Of a stretch of DNA of 64,000 nucleotides, positions 41,567-51,261 are shown in pieces. The DNA comes from Streptomyces amritsarensis (GTDB lineage Bacteria; Actinomycetota; Actinomycetes; Streptomycetales; Streptomycetaceae): the NCBI RefSeq assembly GCF_001953875.1, contig NZ_MQUR01000020.1, positions 26,923 to 90,922 of the forward strand, read 5' to 3'. Both the position numbers and the translations under genes were made by a program. Every line of letters begins with the position of its first letter. The stretch's first letter is position 1. The notes beneath the pieces were generated by a model, which did not search any database, was not told the origin of the DNA, and saw only the letters and a program-made list of their open reading frames with translations.

Positions 41567-41632
41567 CGTCCAGCCTCCCCGTTGAATGGAGGCCGATCAT
41601 ATGCAAAGCGCAAAAGCAACGGGCAATCCAGT

Positions 41633-41666
41633 GCGGCCGCTGCCGGGTTCCGGCCCGGCCGGCCGC
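41633..41666 (-). terminator. possible terminator of glnE
   Basis: GCGGCC and GGCCGC arms enclose CCGG-rich sequence that can extend the stem. It lies just after the glnE stop in transcription order. Internal mismatches make it a weaker call. Confidence 0.4.
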
Positions 41667-41677
41667 GTCCGGGCGGA

Positions 41678-44600
41678 CTACCCGCCGTAGAACAGCTCCT
41701 CGACCACCGCGCGGGCGCGGCGCGTGATGCGCCGGTAGTCGTCCAGCAGCTCGCCGACCGTGCCCTCCGCGTAGCCGAGGTAGCGGCCCACCGCGGCCAG
41801 TTCGCGGGCCTCGGACGGGAAGGTGTCCCCGGCGCGGCCCCGCACCAGCATCACGGCGTTGCGGACCCGGGTCGCCAGCACCCAGGCCTCGTCCAGGATC
41901 TGCGCCTCGTCGGTGGGGATCAGCCCGGCCGCGTGCGCGGCCGCGAGGGCCTCGCGGGTACGGGTGGTCCGCAGGCCCGGTTCGGCCCAGGCGTGCCGCA
42001 TCTGCATCAACTGCACGGTCCACTCGACGTCGCTGAGACCGCCGCGGCCCAGCTTGGTGTGCAGGGTCGGGTCGGCGCCGCGCGGCAGCCGCTCCGACTC
42101 CATGCGTGCCTTGAGCCGGCGGATCTCCCGGACGGCGTCCTCGCCGAGGCCCTCGGCCGGGTAGCGCAGCGGGTCGATCAGCTCGATGAAGCGGCGGCCG
42201 AGCTCCTCCTCGCCGGCGACCGGTTCGGCCCGCAGCAGCGCCTGGCTCTCCCAGGTCAGCGACCAGCGCCGGTAGTAGGCGGCGTAGGAGGCCAGGGTGC
42301 GCACCAGGGGCCCGGAGCGGCCCTCGGGGCGCAGGTCGGCGTCGATGAGCAGCGGCGGGTCCGCGGTGGGCAGCTGGAGCAGTCGGCGCATCTCGGCGAT
42401 GACGGTCTGGGCTGCCTTGGCGGCCTCCTGCTCGTCGACGCCTTCGCGGGGTTCGTGGACGAAGAGGACGTCGGCGTCGGATCCGTAGCCGAGTTCGTGG
42501 CCGCCGAAGCGGCCGACGCCGATGACGGCGAAGCGGGTGGGCAGGGTGTCGCCGTAGTGCGACTGCACGGCGGCGCGCAGGGCGCCGGCGATGGTCGCGG
42601 CGGTGAGGTCCGAGACGGCCCCGCCGACCCGGTCGACCAGGGCTCCGTGGTCCTCCTCCGCCGGGCTGTCCTCCGTACCGTAGGAGCCGATGATGTCGGC
42701 CGCGGCGGTGCGGAAGAGCTCGCGGCGGCGCACGCCGCGGGCGGCGGCGACGGCGGTCTCGGGGTTCTCGGCGCGGCCCACGGCGGCGAGTACCTCCTGC
42801 TGGAGGGCCTCGTGCGTACGGGGCTGCAGGCCTTCGGGGTCGCCGAGCAGGGCCACCGCCTCCGGGGCCCGCATCAGCAGGTCGGGGGCGAGGCGTCCGG
42901 CGGACAGCACGCGGGCGAGGTTCTCGGCGGCGGCCCCCTCGTCGCGCAGCAGGCGCAGGTACCAGGGGGTCTTGCCGAGGGCGTCGGAGACCTTGCGGAA
43001 GTTCAGCAGGCCGGCGTCCGGGTCGGCGGAGTCGGCGAACCAGCCGAGCATCACCGGCAGCAGGGTGCGCTGGATGGCGGCCTTGCGGGTGACGCCGGAG
43101 GCGAGGGCTTCGAGGTGGCGCAGGGCCGAGGCGGGGTCGGCGTAGCCGAGGGCTTCGAGGCGCTGGCCGGCGGCGCGCGGCGAGAGCCGGGTCTCGCCCG
43201 GGGTGAGCTGGGCGACCGCGTCCAGCAGCGGCCGGTAGAAGAGCTTCTCGTGCAGGCGCCGGACCACGGAGGCGTGCCGGCGCCAGGCCTTGTGGAGTTC
43301 GGCGACGGGTTCGGTGCGCAGGCCCATGGAGCGGCCGAGGCGCCGCAGGTCGTTCTCGTCCTCGGGGACCAGGTGGGTGCGGCGCAGCCGGTAGAGCTGG
43401 ATGCGGTGCTCCATGGTGCGCAGGAAGCGGTACGCGTCGTGCAGCTGGGCGGCGTCGGCGCGGCCGACGTAGCCGCCGGCGGCGAGGGCGTGGAGGGCGT
43501 CGAGGGTGGTGCCGGAGTGCAGGGTGGCGTCGCTGCGGCCGTGGACGAGCTGGAGCAGCTGGACGGCGAACTCCACGTCGCGCAGGCCGCCGGGGCCGAG
43601 CTTGAGTTCGCGGTCGACGTGGGCGGCGGGGATGTTGTCGACGACGCGGCGGCGCATCTTCTGGACGTCGGCGACGAAGTTCTCGCGTTCGGCCGCCTGC
43701 CAGACCAGGGGGCTTATGGCGTCGATGTACTCGGAGCCCAGGCTCGCGTCGCCGGCGACGGCGCGGGCCTTGAGGAGCGCCTGGAACTCCCAGGTCTTCG
43801 CCCAGCGCTGGTAGTAGGCCAGGTGGGAGGCGAGGGTGCGGACGAGGGGTCCGTTGCGGCCCTCGGGGCGGAGGTTGGCGTCGACGGGCCAGATGGTGCC
43901 CTCGACGGTGGTCTCCGAGCAGATCCGCATCAGGTGCGAGGCGAGGCGGGTGGCTGCCTGGAGGGCCTTGGCCTCGTCGGCGCCGTCCCCTGCGGATCCG
44001 CCGTTCGCAGACCCCGCTGCGGCGTCCCCCACGAAGATCACGTCGACGTCGGAGACGTAGTTGAGCTCGTTGCCGCCGCACTTGCCCATCGCGATGACGG
44101 CGAGGCGGCAGATCGCCGCGTCCTCGGGGGCGGCGGCGGAGGCGATCCGCAGGGCGGCGCGCAGGGTGGCGGTGGCGAGGTCGGCGAGCTCGGCGGCGGT
44201 CTGCGCGACGTCGATGGTGCCGCAGACGTCGCGGGCCGCGATGGACATCAGGCAGCGCCGGTAGGAGACGCGCAGGGCGACGGGGTCGTGGGCGTCGGCG
44301 AGGCAGCGCTCGAACTCGGGAAGTCCCGGGTGCAGGTCGGCAGCCTCGTACGTGACGAGGCCGAGCCAGTCGAGGGGGTGGCGGGCGAGGTGGTCGGCGA
44401 GCGCCTCGGAGGCGCCGAGCACACCGAGGAGGCGGTCGCGGAGGGGTTTGGCGCTGACGAGGGTGTCGAGGAGCCCGGGGAGCTTGCCGTCGGGCTGCGC
44501 CTCGGCGAGCCGGACGAGGCCGCGCAGGGCGAGGTCGGGGTCGGCGGTCGCGCCGAGGGCGTCGAGCAGTACGGGGTCGGCGCGTACGGCGGCGAGCGCG

Positions 44601-44695
44601 TCGGAGTCGAGCAGCCGGGCGGCTGCGGAGGGGTCGGTGAAACCGCTGCGGAGCAGCCGGATGAAGGTGCTGCTCCTGCGTCCCGGGACTGTCAT
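41678..44695 (-). CDS. glnE: glutamine synthetase adenylyltransferase/deadenylase GlnE
   Basis: The product has 1005 residues from the ATG at 44695, preceded by GGGAGG; the frame upstream to 44746 lacks such a site. Two nucleotidyltransferase domains are visible. The N-terminal (deadenylase) domain has MGKCGGNELNYVSDVDVIFV, and the C-terminal (adenylylase) domain has GVGRFGGHELGYGSDADVLFV, each with the GxG and DxD metal motif. Length matches actinobacterial GlnE. It controls the main glutamine synthetase GlnA by adenylylation of a Tyr, according to nitrogen status. It is divergent from the PIG-L gene. Confidence 0.97.
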   Translation of the reverse strand: MTVPGRRSSTFIRLLRSGFTDPSAAARLLDSDALAAVRADPVLLDALGATADPDLALRGLVRLAEAQPDGKLPGLLDTLVSAKPLRDRLLGVLGASEALADHLARHPLDWLGLVTYEAADLHPGLPEFERCLADAHDPVALRVSYRRCLMSIAARDVCGTIDVAQTAAELADLATATLRAALRIASAAAPEDAAICRLAVIAMGKCGGNELNYVSDVDVIFVGDAAAGSANGGSAGDGADEAKALQAATRLASHLMRICSETTVEGTIWPVDANLRPEGRNGPLVRTLASHLAYYQRWAKTWEFQALLKARAVAGDASLGSEYIDAISPLVWQAAERENFVADVQKMRRRVVDNIPAAHVDRELKLGPGGLRDVEFAVQLLQLVHGRSDATLHSGTTLDALHALAAGGYVGRADAAQLHDAYRFLRTMEHRIQLYRLRRTHLVPEDENDLRRLGRSMGLRTEPVAELHKAWRRHASVVRRLHEKLFYRPLLDAVAQLTPGETRLSPRAAGQRLEALGYADPASALRHLEALASGVTRKAAIQRTLLPVMLGWFADSADPDAGLLNFRKVSDALGKTPWYLRLLRDEGAAAENLARVLSAGRLAPDLLMRAPEAVALLGDPEGLQPRTHEALQQEVLAAVGRAENPETAVAAARGVRRRELFRTAAADIIGSYGTEDSPAEEDHGALVDRVGGAVSDLTAATIAGALRAAVQSHYGDTLPTRFAVIGVGRFGGHELGYGSDADVLFVHEPREGVDEQEAAKAAQTVIAEMRRLLQLPTADPPLLIDADLRPEGRSGPLVRTLASYAAYYRRWSLTWESQALLRAEPVAGEEELGRRFIELIDPLRYPAEGLGEDAVREIRRLKARMESERLPRGADPTLHTKLGRGGLSDVEWTVQLMQMRHAWAEPGLRTTRTREALAAAHAAGLIPTDEAQILDEAWVLATRVRNAVMLVRGRAGDTFPSEARELAAVGRYLGYAEGTVGELLDDYRRITRRARAVVEELFYGG

Positions 44696-44820
44696 CCCGC
44701 CGCCTCCCGCGGTCGTCGCTGCCACTGCCTTGGCTGTGCGTCGCACTGCCCTGACCTGCCTGGGGCGAGCCTAGCCGGAGCAGGCGTTCGACTCACCGGG
44801 ACGTACCATGACGTGGATTA

Positions 44821-44833
44821 TCGGATTATCCGA
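44821..44833. promoter_or_regulatory. inverted repeat TCGGATTATCCGA in divergent glnE/PIG-L region
   Basis: A perfect 6-bp arm palindrome with one central base lies in an A/T-richer patch (GGATTATCGGATTATCC), 53 bases before the PIG-L ATG and 126 bases before the glnE ATG. TACTTA follows at 44835 and could be a -10 for the PIG-L gene. The cognate regulator is unknown. Confidence 0.4.
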
Positions 44834-44886
44834 ATACTTAGGGCGGAATGGGGCCCGCTCCCCGCCGACCGGCCACGAGGAGCCCC

Positions 44887-47800
44887 ATGCCCGACGGATA
44901 CCCCCGCCCCGGTCCCGCCGCGGGCGACCGTGTCCCGGCGACGCCGCCGCCCGGGCGGGGGCCGATGCACGGGCCGCAGGAGCGGTACGGGCAGCAGTAC
45001 GGGCAGCAAGGTCACGCGTGGAGCCAGGAGCCCCAGCAGTACCACCTGGCCCACCTCCCCCACCAGCACCAACACCCGCAGCCCGTAGGTGAGTTTCACC
45101 ATGGCCCGCAGATCCAGCGGATCCACGAGCCCCGGGAGCCGGAGGGGGCGTACGGCTTCCAGCAGCCGCACCCGGCGCAGCCGGAGTTCCCTCTGCCGCA
45201 GGCGCAGTCGGCCGGGGGCTCCTGGCAGGCCCACGAGCCCCGGCACGCGCACCAGACCCACCCAGCGCCCCAACAGGCGCAGCATGCGCAGGAGTTCCAG
45301 CAGCCGCACCCGGCGCAGCCGGTCATCCCGCCGCCGCAGGCGCAGCAGGCCGAGCAGCCCTTCCTGTGGCAGCAGGCTCAGCCCCTCTACGTGCCCCAGG
45401 AGTTGCCCCACCCGCACCCGGGCCGAACGGGCCAACAGCCGTTCCTGCCCCCGCAGGCACAGCACACCGTTGAGCCCCAGCACACGCAGCAGACGCACCC
45501 GGCAGCGATCCCGGAGCCGCGGGTCCCGGTCGGAGCGGCCGAGACAGCCCTCGGCGACGGCGGCCCGCCGGCTTCGGCCGGACGGACCGAAGCCACCGCG
45601 GCAGAGCCCCCGGGCCCTCGTGGGCGCGAGGCCGCCCGGCTCGCCCGCGAGGACGAGGCCGAGCCCGTAGCCGCCGGCCCCGCAGCGTCGCCCGCCGAAG
45701 GCCCGGCCGGCCCCCAGTCCGCGGGGAGGGCCCGCCGCGGCCGCAAGGGCGCGCGGGGCCGCAAAGCCGACGCCGGAACGAGCGGCGGCCGCCGGGCGGC
45801 ACGACCGGCCGCCGAGGCGGAGACCGGACCCGACACCGCAGCCGGCCCGGCACGGTCATCCGCCGCACCCCAGGAACCACCCAGCGGCCGCAGGGCCGCC
45901 CGCCCGACCCGCAAAGCCGAAGCCGAAGCCGAAGTGACAGCACCGCAAGGGCAGCGTGGGCGGCGTGGACGCCGCCGCGGGTCCGCCGAAGCCGCCGCCG
46001 GGCGCGGGGCTGCCGAAGCCGACGCCGGGCGGGGGGCTGCCCAGCCGGCCGCGAAGCGAGAGGCTGCCGAGGCCGCCGCCAGGCGAGGACCTGCCCAGGC
46101 CACCGCCGGGCGAAGGCCTGCCCAGCCGGCCGCCAGCCGAGGAGCTGCCGAAGCCGCCGCCGGGCGCGGGGCTGCCCAGCCGGCCGCGAAGCGAGAGGCT
46201 GCCGAGGCCGCCGCCAGGCGAGGAGTTGCCGAGGCCACCGCCGGGCGAGGACCTGCCCAGGCCGCCGCCGGGCGCGGGGCTGGTCGGCGGCATCGGTGGG
46301 CCGGCCTCGTCAAGGCCGTCGCCCTCTGCGCGGCCCTCGCCGCGACCGGCATGCTCGTGCTCCGCGGCCACGAGGCCCTCGCCGGCCTGGCCGGCGACAC
46401 CCCCACCGCCGCGCCGCCGACGGTCGGCGGCGCCGTATCCGACCCGGGCCGCGTCGTCCAGATCGTCGCGCACCCCGACGACGATCTGTACTTCATGAAT
46501 CCGGACCTGCGTTACTCCCTGTCCGCCGGCCACCCCGTGGCCTCCGTGTACCTCACCGCGGGCGAGGCCGACGGCGTCAACGCCACCGCCGCCAAGGGGG
46601 CCACCACCAGACCCGACAAGCCCGCCTACGCCGAGGCCCGCCAGAACGGCATCCGCGCCGCCTACGCCAAGATGGCCACCGGCGACCGCACCAGCGCCTG
46701 GCAGCGCACCGTCGTCCCGACGAAGGGCGGCGGCCACGCGGAGGTCGACGTCCTCGTCGCCAAACCCCAGGTCAACCTGGTCTGGCTGCAGCTGCGCGAG
46801 GCCGGCCACGGCTACGCCGACGTACCCGAGAGCCTGCACGGCCTGTGGGACGGCAAGGTCTCCCGACTGGGGTCGATGCTCTCCTCCGGGACCCCCGTCA
46901 AGCAGCGGTTCGCGTACTCCAAGGACCAGGTCGTCCAGACCCTCGTCGGCATCATGGAGCAGTACCGGCCGACCACCGTCCGCTTCCAGGACCCGACCCC
47001 CGGCCGGTACCCGGACACCAAGCAGTACACCGACCACCAGGACCACTTCTACGGCGCCCGCTTCGTGCAGCTGGCCGCGGCCGCCTACGCGAAGGACGTG
47101 ACGGACCGCCCGCACTTTGCGGTGCAGAACTACGTCGGCTACGTCAACGGCTCCCTCCCCAGCGCCCTGGACCCGCAGGAGGCCAAGGAGAAACTGGACA
47201 GCCTCGACACCTACGCCTGGCTCGACCGGCAGAACCACTGCGGCAGCGACGCCGGCTGCGGTGACCTCAAGGTCGCCGACCGCCCGGCGGGCAACCGGTG
47301 GACGGACACCGTCAACTACGCCCGCGGCACCGGCACCGACTGGCTGACCTCCGACACGGACCACGGCCTGTGGGCCTTCAAGGTGCTCGACGGCCAGGTC
47401 GCCGTCTGGCACCGGCCCGGCCCGGTCGGCCCCTGGCGGGGCCCGGACCTGCTGCCCGGCACGGGAATGGATCCGGGCGTCGGCGCCGTGACGCTGAAGG
47501 ACGGCCGCATCGCCGTCTTCGGCACCCGCACCTCCTTCGGGGCCAGGCCAGCCGACTACCGGCGCGAGGTCGTCTACGCGGTCCAGAAGCAGCCCGGGGC
47601 GGACGGGTTCGGGGAGTGGCAGTCGCTCGGCACCCCCGAGACCGCGGACGAGGCGTGGACCTCCGACATCAGCGCACCGGCCGTCTCGGTCGACGGCACC
47701 GGGCGGCTGGCGGCGTACGTCCGCGACGGCGCGTACAGCCTGCGCGGCCGGGTGCAGCAGCCGGACGGCGGCTGGGGGCCCTGGGAGAACCACGGCGGCG

Positions 47801-48363
47801 AGGACCTGCACGGCGCCCCGGTCACCGCGATCGACGGCGCGGGGCGGCGCATGGTCCTGTCCGCGACGTCGAAGACGGTCGTCGGCTGGGCGCAGCCGAA
47901 GCCGGGCGCCCCGCTCGGCCGGGCCACGGCCACCGGGCTGCCCGCCACCACGCTGCCGCTGACCGCGCAGGGCCGCGAGGGCGGGGTGCGGCTGTGGTTC
48001 CGCAAACCCGGCTCGGGCAACGTCCGTACGGCCCTGATGACGGCCGACGACGGCCTGAAGGTCAACAACATGACCGACCTCGGCGGGCTGAACGGCTTCG
48101 GCTCGGTGACGGCGAGCGGGCACGTGCTGGCGGGCCGCACGGCGGGCGGACAGCTCGGCTCGGAGCTCGGTCCGGGCCGGCCGTGGGGGCGCTCCCCGCT
48201 GATGTTCGTCGGCGCGCCCTCCTCCACGAAGACCGGGAGGAACATGGTCAGTCTCGCGGTGGTGGGGCTCGACGCGCGGCTGTACGTGACCTCGTCGGCG
48301 GACGCGCCGAACGCCTACCTGGCGCCGTGGCAGCCGGTGGGCCCGCGCAACGCCGCTCCCTAG
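44887..48363 (+). CDS. PIG-L family deacetylase with long disordered cytoplasmic N-terminus
   Basis: The product has 1158 residues from the ATG at 44887 with GAGGAG upstream. The first 330 residues are Gln/His/Pro-rich and Ala/Arg-rich. Residues about 364-462 are eleven Arg-Gly-Ala-Ala type repeats of nine residues. One membrane helix follows (AGLVKAVALCAALAATGMLVLRG, about 470-490). The exported part starts with a PIG-L domain: VQIVAHPDDDLYFMNPDLRYS (zinc-binding AHPDDD), ARQNGIRAAYAKMATGDRTSAW and TDHQDHFYGARF. A 400-residue beta-propeller-like end follows (WQSLGTPETADEAWTSDISAPAVS). It is a tandem paralogue of the next gene. The role is de-N-acetylation of a sugar; the substrate is unknown. 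Confidence 0.85.
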   Translation: MPDGYPRPGPAAGDRVPATPPPGRGPMHGPQERYGQQYGQQGHAWSQEPQQYHLAHLPHQHQHPQPVGEFHHGPQIQRIHEPREPEGAYGFQQPHPAQPEFPLPQAQSAGGSWQAHEPRHAHQTHPAPQQAQHAQEFQQPHPAQPVIPPPQAQQAEQPFLWQQAQPLYVPQELPHPHPGRTGQQPFLPPQAQHTVEPQHTQQTHPAAIPEPRVPVGAAETALGDGGPPASAGRTEATAAEPPGPRGREAARLAREDEAEPVAAGPAASPAEGPAGPQSAGRARRGRKGARGRKADAGTSGGRRAARPAAEAETGPDTAAGPARSSAAPQEPPSGRRAARPTRKAEAEAEVTAPQGQRGRRGRRRGSAEAAAGRGAAEADAGRGAAQPAAKREAAEAAARRGPAQATAGRRPAQPAASRGAAEAAAGRGAAQPAAKREAAEAAARRGVAEATAGRGPAQAAAGRGAGRRHRWAGLVKAVALCAALAATGMLVLRGHEALAGLAGDTPTAAPPTVGGAVSDPGRVVQIVAHPDDDLYFMNPDLRYSLSAGHPVASVYLTAGEADGVNATAAKGATTRPDKPAYAEARQNGIRAAYAKMATGDRTSAWQRTVVPTKGGGHAEVDVLVAKPQVNLVWLQLREAGHGYADVPESLHGLWDGKVSRLGSMLSSGTPVKQRFAYSKDQVVQTLVGIMEQYRPTTVRFQDPTPGRYPDTKQYTDHQDHFYGARFVQLAAAAYAKDVTDRPHFAVQNYVGYVNGSLPSALDPQEAKEKLDSLDTYAWLDRQNHCGSDAGCGDLKVADRPAGNRWTDTVNYARGTGTDWLTSDTDHGLWAFKVLDGQVAVWHRPGPVGPWRGPDLLPGTGMDPGVGAVTLKDGRIAVFGTRTSFGARPADYRREVVYAVQKQPGADGFGEWQSLGTPETADEAWTSDISAPAVSVDGTGRLAAYVRDGAYSLRGRVQQPDGGWGPWENHGGEDLHGAPVTAIDGAGRRMVLSATSKTVVGWAQPKPGAPLGRATATGLPATTLPLTAQGREGGVRLWFRKPGSGNVRTALMTADDGLKVNNMTDLGGLNGFGSVTASGHVLAGRTAGGQLGSELGPGRPWGRSPLMFVGAPSSTKTGRNMVSLAVVGLDARLYVTSSADAPNAYLAPWQPVGPRNAAP
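45976..46272 (+). repeat. eleven 27-bp repeats encoding RGAAEAAAG-type units
   Basis: Eleven consecutive 9-residue units encode variants of R-G-A-A-E-A-A-A-G, including RGAAQPAAK, REAAEAAAR and RGPAQATAG. The unit block RGAAEA(A/D)AG, RGAAQPAAK, REAAEAAAR occurs twice. Positive Arg/Lys and negative Glu alternate within an Ala-rich helix-like sequence on the cytoplasmic side of the membrane. Confidence 0.85.
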
Positions 48364-48611
48364 CACGGCGGGCACGGACACCGGGCACGGACGGGGCGCG
48401 GACTGCCAGGCCAGGCACGGACGGGGAGACCGAGCCGACGGGCCGACGGGCCGACGGTGGCGGACGAACCACCTCCGCTTCGATGGCACTCAGCAGGCAC
48501 TTTCCGGACAGCAGGAGTCATCGGCCGCTGCGGTGAACCAAGTTCGCCGATTCGGACTCTCTTTGACTGCTCAGTCATTTCCCTGCCCGGAACGAACCCA
48601 AGGCGTGCCCG

Positions 48612-50672
48612 ATGCCGTTGACCCGTCGCCGCTTCGCGGCCCTGCTCACCGTGCTGACAGCCGGCACCACCGGCGTACTCTCCCTGGCCTCCGGCCAGCA
48701 GACCCCCGCCGGAGCCGCCCCGGGGAAGAACCCGACCGTCGTCCTGCCCGCCAGCGTCACCGCCGGCTCGGTCGTCCAGGTCGTCGCGCACCCCGACGAC
48801 GACCTGTTCTTCATGAACCCCGACCTCAGCCGCTCCCTGCGCTCCGGCACCCAGGTCACCACCGCCTACCTCACCTCGGGCGAGTCCGACGGCCGCAACG
48901 AGGCGCACGGCGACGCGGCCAGGGATCCCGAACAGCCCGCCGACCGCGCCCACTACGCGGAGGCCCGGCAGAACGGCATCCGCTCCGCCTACGCCCAGAT
49001 GGCCACCGGCGACCGCACCAGCGCGTGGCGGCGCACGGTCGTGGACACCGCCGGCGGGGGCCGCGCCGAGGTCGACGTACTCATAGCGAAGCCGCAGGTC
49101 AACCTGGTGTGGCTGATGCTGCGCGAGGCCCGCAGCACCGGCCAGGACACCCCCGAGAGCCTGCGCGGCCTGTGGAACGGCCGGATACCCGCGCTGGAGT
49201 CCCAGCTGACCTCCGGGACCCCGGTCAAGCAGGGCTTCTCGTACACGAAGGACCAGCTGATACGGGCGATAGCCGGGATACTGGAGCACTACCGGCCCAC
49301 GACGATACGGATGCAGGACCCCACCCCCGGCCGGTACGGGGAGAACGGCCGCTTCACCGACCACCAGGACCACATGTACGGCGCCCGCTTCGTGCAGGCC
49401 GCCACCACCGCCTACGCCGAACAGGTCCAGCGGCGACCGCACTTCTCGGTCCAGAGCTACCTCGGCTACCACAACAGCACGCTCCCGCACTCGCTGGACC
49501 CGCAGACGGCCGAGACGAAGACCGACTACCTGCGGACCTACGCCTGGCAGGACCACCAGGACTACTGCGGAAGCCCCTCGGGCTGCGGCGACCGCAAGGT
49601 CGCGGGCAACCCGACCGGACGCAACTGGGCCCAGTCGCTGCGCTACACCCGCGCCGACAACGCGTCCTGGCTGACCGAGGGGACACCGGGCACCCTCTGG
49701 GCCTTCACCGTGCTGGACGGCCGCATGGCGTACTGGCGGCGCGACACCGCCGGCGTCTGGGCGAAGCCGGTCTTCCTCACGGGCACGGGCATCGACCCCG
49801 GCGCGACCGCCGCCCGGCTCCCCGACGGCCGCGTCGCCGTCCTCGCCACCCGCACGGTCCTCGGTCCCGCCCCCGCGGACTACCGGCGCGAGGTCGTGTA
49901 CGCCGTCCAGGTCTCGCCCGGCGGGGCGTTCGGCGCGTGGCAGTCGCTCGGCACCCCCGAGAAGGGCGACGACGAGGGCACCTCGGCCATCAGCGCGCCC
50001 GCGGCCGCGGTGGACGCCCGGGGCCTCCTCACCGTCTACCTGCGCGACTCCCGCCGCACGCTGCGCGCCGTCGTCCAGCAGCCCGACGGCGGCTTCTCCC
50101 CCTGGCAGCGCCTCGGCGGCGAGGACCTGCAGAGCGACCCGGTCACGGCGGTCGACACCGCCGGGCGGCGGCACGTGTACGCGACGACCACGACCTCGGT
50201 ACTGGCCTGGACCCAGGAGTCCGCGGACGGCCCGCTGCGCGGGCCCTCACCCACGGGCCTGCCGGCCACCACGGTCCCGCTGACGGCCTCCCCGGACGGA
50301 GCGGGCGTCCGCCTGTACTTCCGCCGGCCCGACTCGGGGGTGGTGCGCACCGCCGTGGTCACCGCCGGGCCCGCGACCAAGCCCCAGGTCTCCTCCGTCA
50401 CGGAGGCGGGCGGCCGGGCCGGCTACGGCGCGGTCGGCGCTGCGGGACGCCACGTGGCGGGCCGCGCGGACAGCGGCACGGTCAGCACCTCCGGGCTCGG
50501 CGGCCCTCCGGCCTGGGCGGAATCCCGCATGCTCTTCGCGGGCGCCCCGGCGGCCGTCATGGAACCGGGCGGCACGACGACCACGACGGTCCTCGGCCTG
50601 GACGCCGAACTCCACACCTTCACCACCCCGTCCACCCCCGCCCGCCCCACCTGGCACCGCGCGGTCCGCTGA
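48612..50672 (+). CDS. secreted PIG-L family deacetylase, paralogue of the preceding gene
   Basis: The product has 686 residues. The N-terminus LTRRRFAALLTVLTAGTTGVLSLASG is a Tat-like signal. The PIG-L domain and beta-propeller-like part align along their whole length with the upstream gene (VVQVVAHPDDDLFFMNPDLSRS, TDHQDHMYGARF, ADYRREVVYAVQ), with the zinc-binding AHPDDD intact. It lacks the disordered N-terminus and the repeats. So one paralogue is membrane-anchored and the other freely exported. Confidence 0.85.
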   Translation: MPLTRRRFAALLTVLTAGTTGVLSLASGQQTPAGAAPGKNPTVVLPASVTAGSVVQVVAHPDDDLFFMNPDLSRSLRSGTQVTTAYLTSGESDGRNEAHGDAARDPEQPADRAHYAEARQNGIRSAYAQMATGDRTSAWRRTVVDTAGGGRAEVDVLIAKPQVNLVWLMLREARSTGQDTPESLRGLWNGRIPALESQLTSGTPVKQGFSYTKDQLIRAIAGILEHYRPTTIRMQDPTPGRYGENGRFTDHQDHMYGARFVQAATTAYAEQVQRRPHFSVQSYLGYHNSTLPHSLDPQTAETKTDYLRTYAWQDHQDYCGSPSGCGDRKVAGNPTGRNWAQSLRYTRADNASWLTEGTPGTLWAFTVLDGRMAYWRRDTAGVWAKPVFLTGTGIDPGATAARLPDGRVAVLATRTVLGPAPADYRREVVYAVQVSPGGAFGAWQSLGTPEKGDDEGTSAISAPAAAVDARGLLTVYLRDSRRTLRAVVQQPDGGFSPWQRLGGEDLQSDPVTAVDTAGRRHVYATTTTSVLAWTQESADGPLRGPSPTGLPATTVPLTASPDGAGVRLYFRRPDSGVVRTAVVTAGPATKPQVSSVTEAGGRAGYGAVGAAGRHVAGRADSGTVSTSGLGGPPAWAESRMLFAGAPAAVMEPGGTTTTTVLGLDAELHTFTTPSTPARPTWHRAVR

Positions 50673-50811
50673 CGCCCGGCCGCCCGTCGGGGTGCCCGGA
50701 AGGCCGCGGGGCCCGGAACGCCGCGGGGCCCGGCCGCCCGTCGGGCTGCCCGGAACGCCGCGGGGGCGGCCGACGTCGCTGTCGGTCCGCCCCCGCGGCG
50801 CCGCACCGGGG

Positions 50812-51066
50812 TCAGGCGCCCAGGTGGTGGCCCTTCGCCCACTCCAGCTCGCCGTCCGCGACACAGTTCGAGGTGTAGATCGGGCCCGTGAACGCCGGGC
50901 GGCTGGCGGGCACCGCGGCGAGCGAGGAGCAGTTCGACGAGTAGCCAGCGCGACCGCCGGAGAAGTAGTCGATGTCGACCCCGTCGTTGGCCAGAGCCGC
51001 ACCGGCCCCGCCCAGCAGGATGCCGGCGGCCAGGACGGACGCGGTGACAGCAGAACGAATACGCAT
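50812..51066 (-). CDS. small secreted protein with a Cys pair
   Basis: The product has 84 residues from the ATG at 51066, with GGGGAG four bases upstream; the frame extends upstream without a ribosome site. A Sec signal MRIRSAVTASVLAAGILLGGAGAALA is followed by NDGVDIDYFSGG and a mature part of about 58 residues with Cys in SSNCSS and TSNCVADGE, probably disulfide-bonded. Function unknown. It may be cut to a short extracellular peptide. Confidence 0.75.
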   Translation of the reverse strand: MRIRSAVTASVLAAGILLGGAGAALANDGVDIDYFSGGRAGYSSNCSSLAAVPASRPAFTGPIYTSNCVADGELEWAKGHHLGA

Positions 51067-51261
51067 GACTCCCCTAAGGATCTGTGGAACGACGACGCGC
51101 TGGTGAATGTGCGCGTCGGCCGGTCCAACAGCTCCGGGGCACCGCCGGGAACGGCAGTTCACTCCAATGCCAGCCGCCGTATCGTTTCGACAACACACGC
51201 CCCCCGTTCGCGCCCCCTGGGCCGTGTCCGCGAGATCCCGCCCTCCCGCGGGCGCCCGGCG

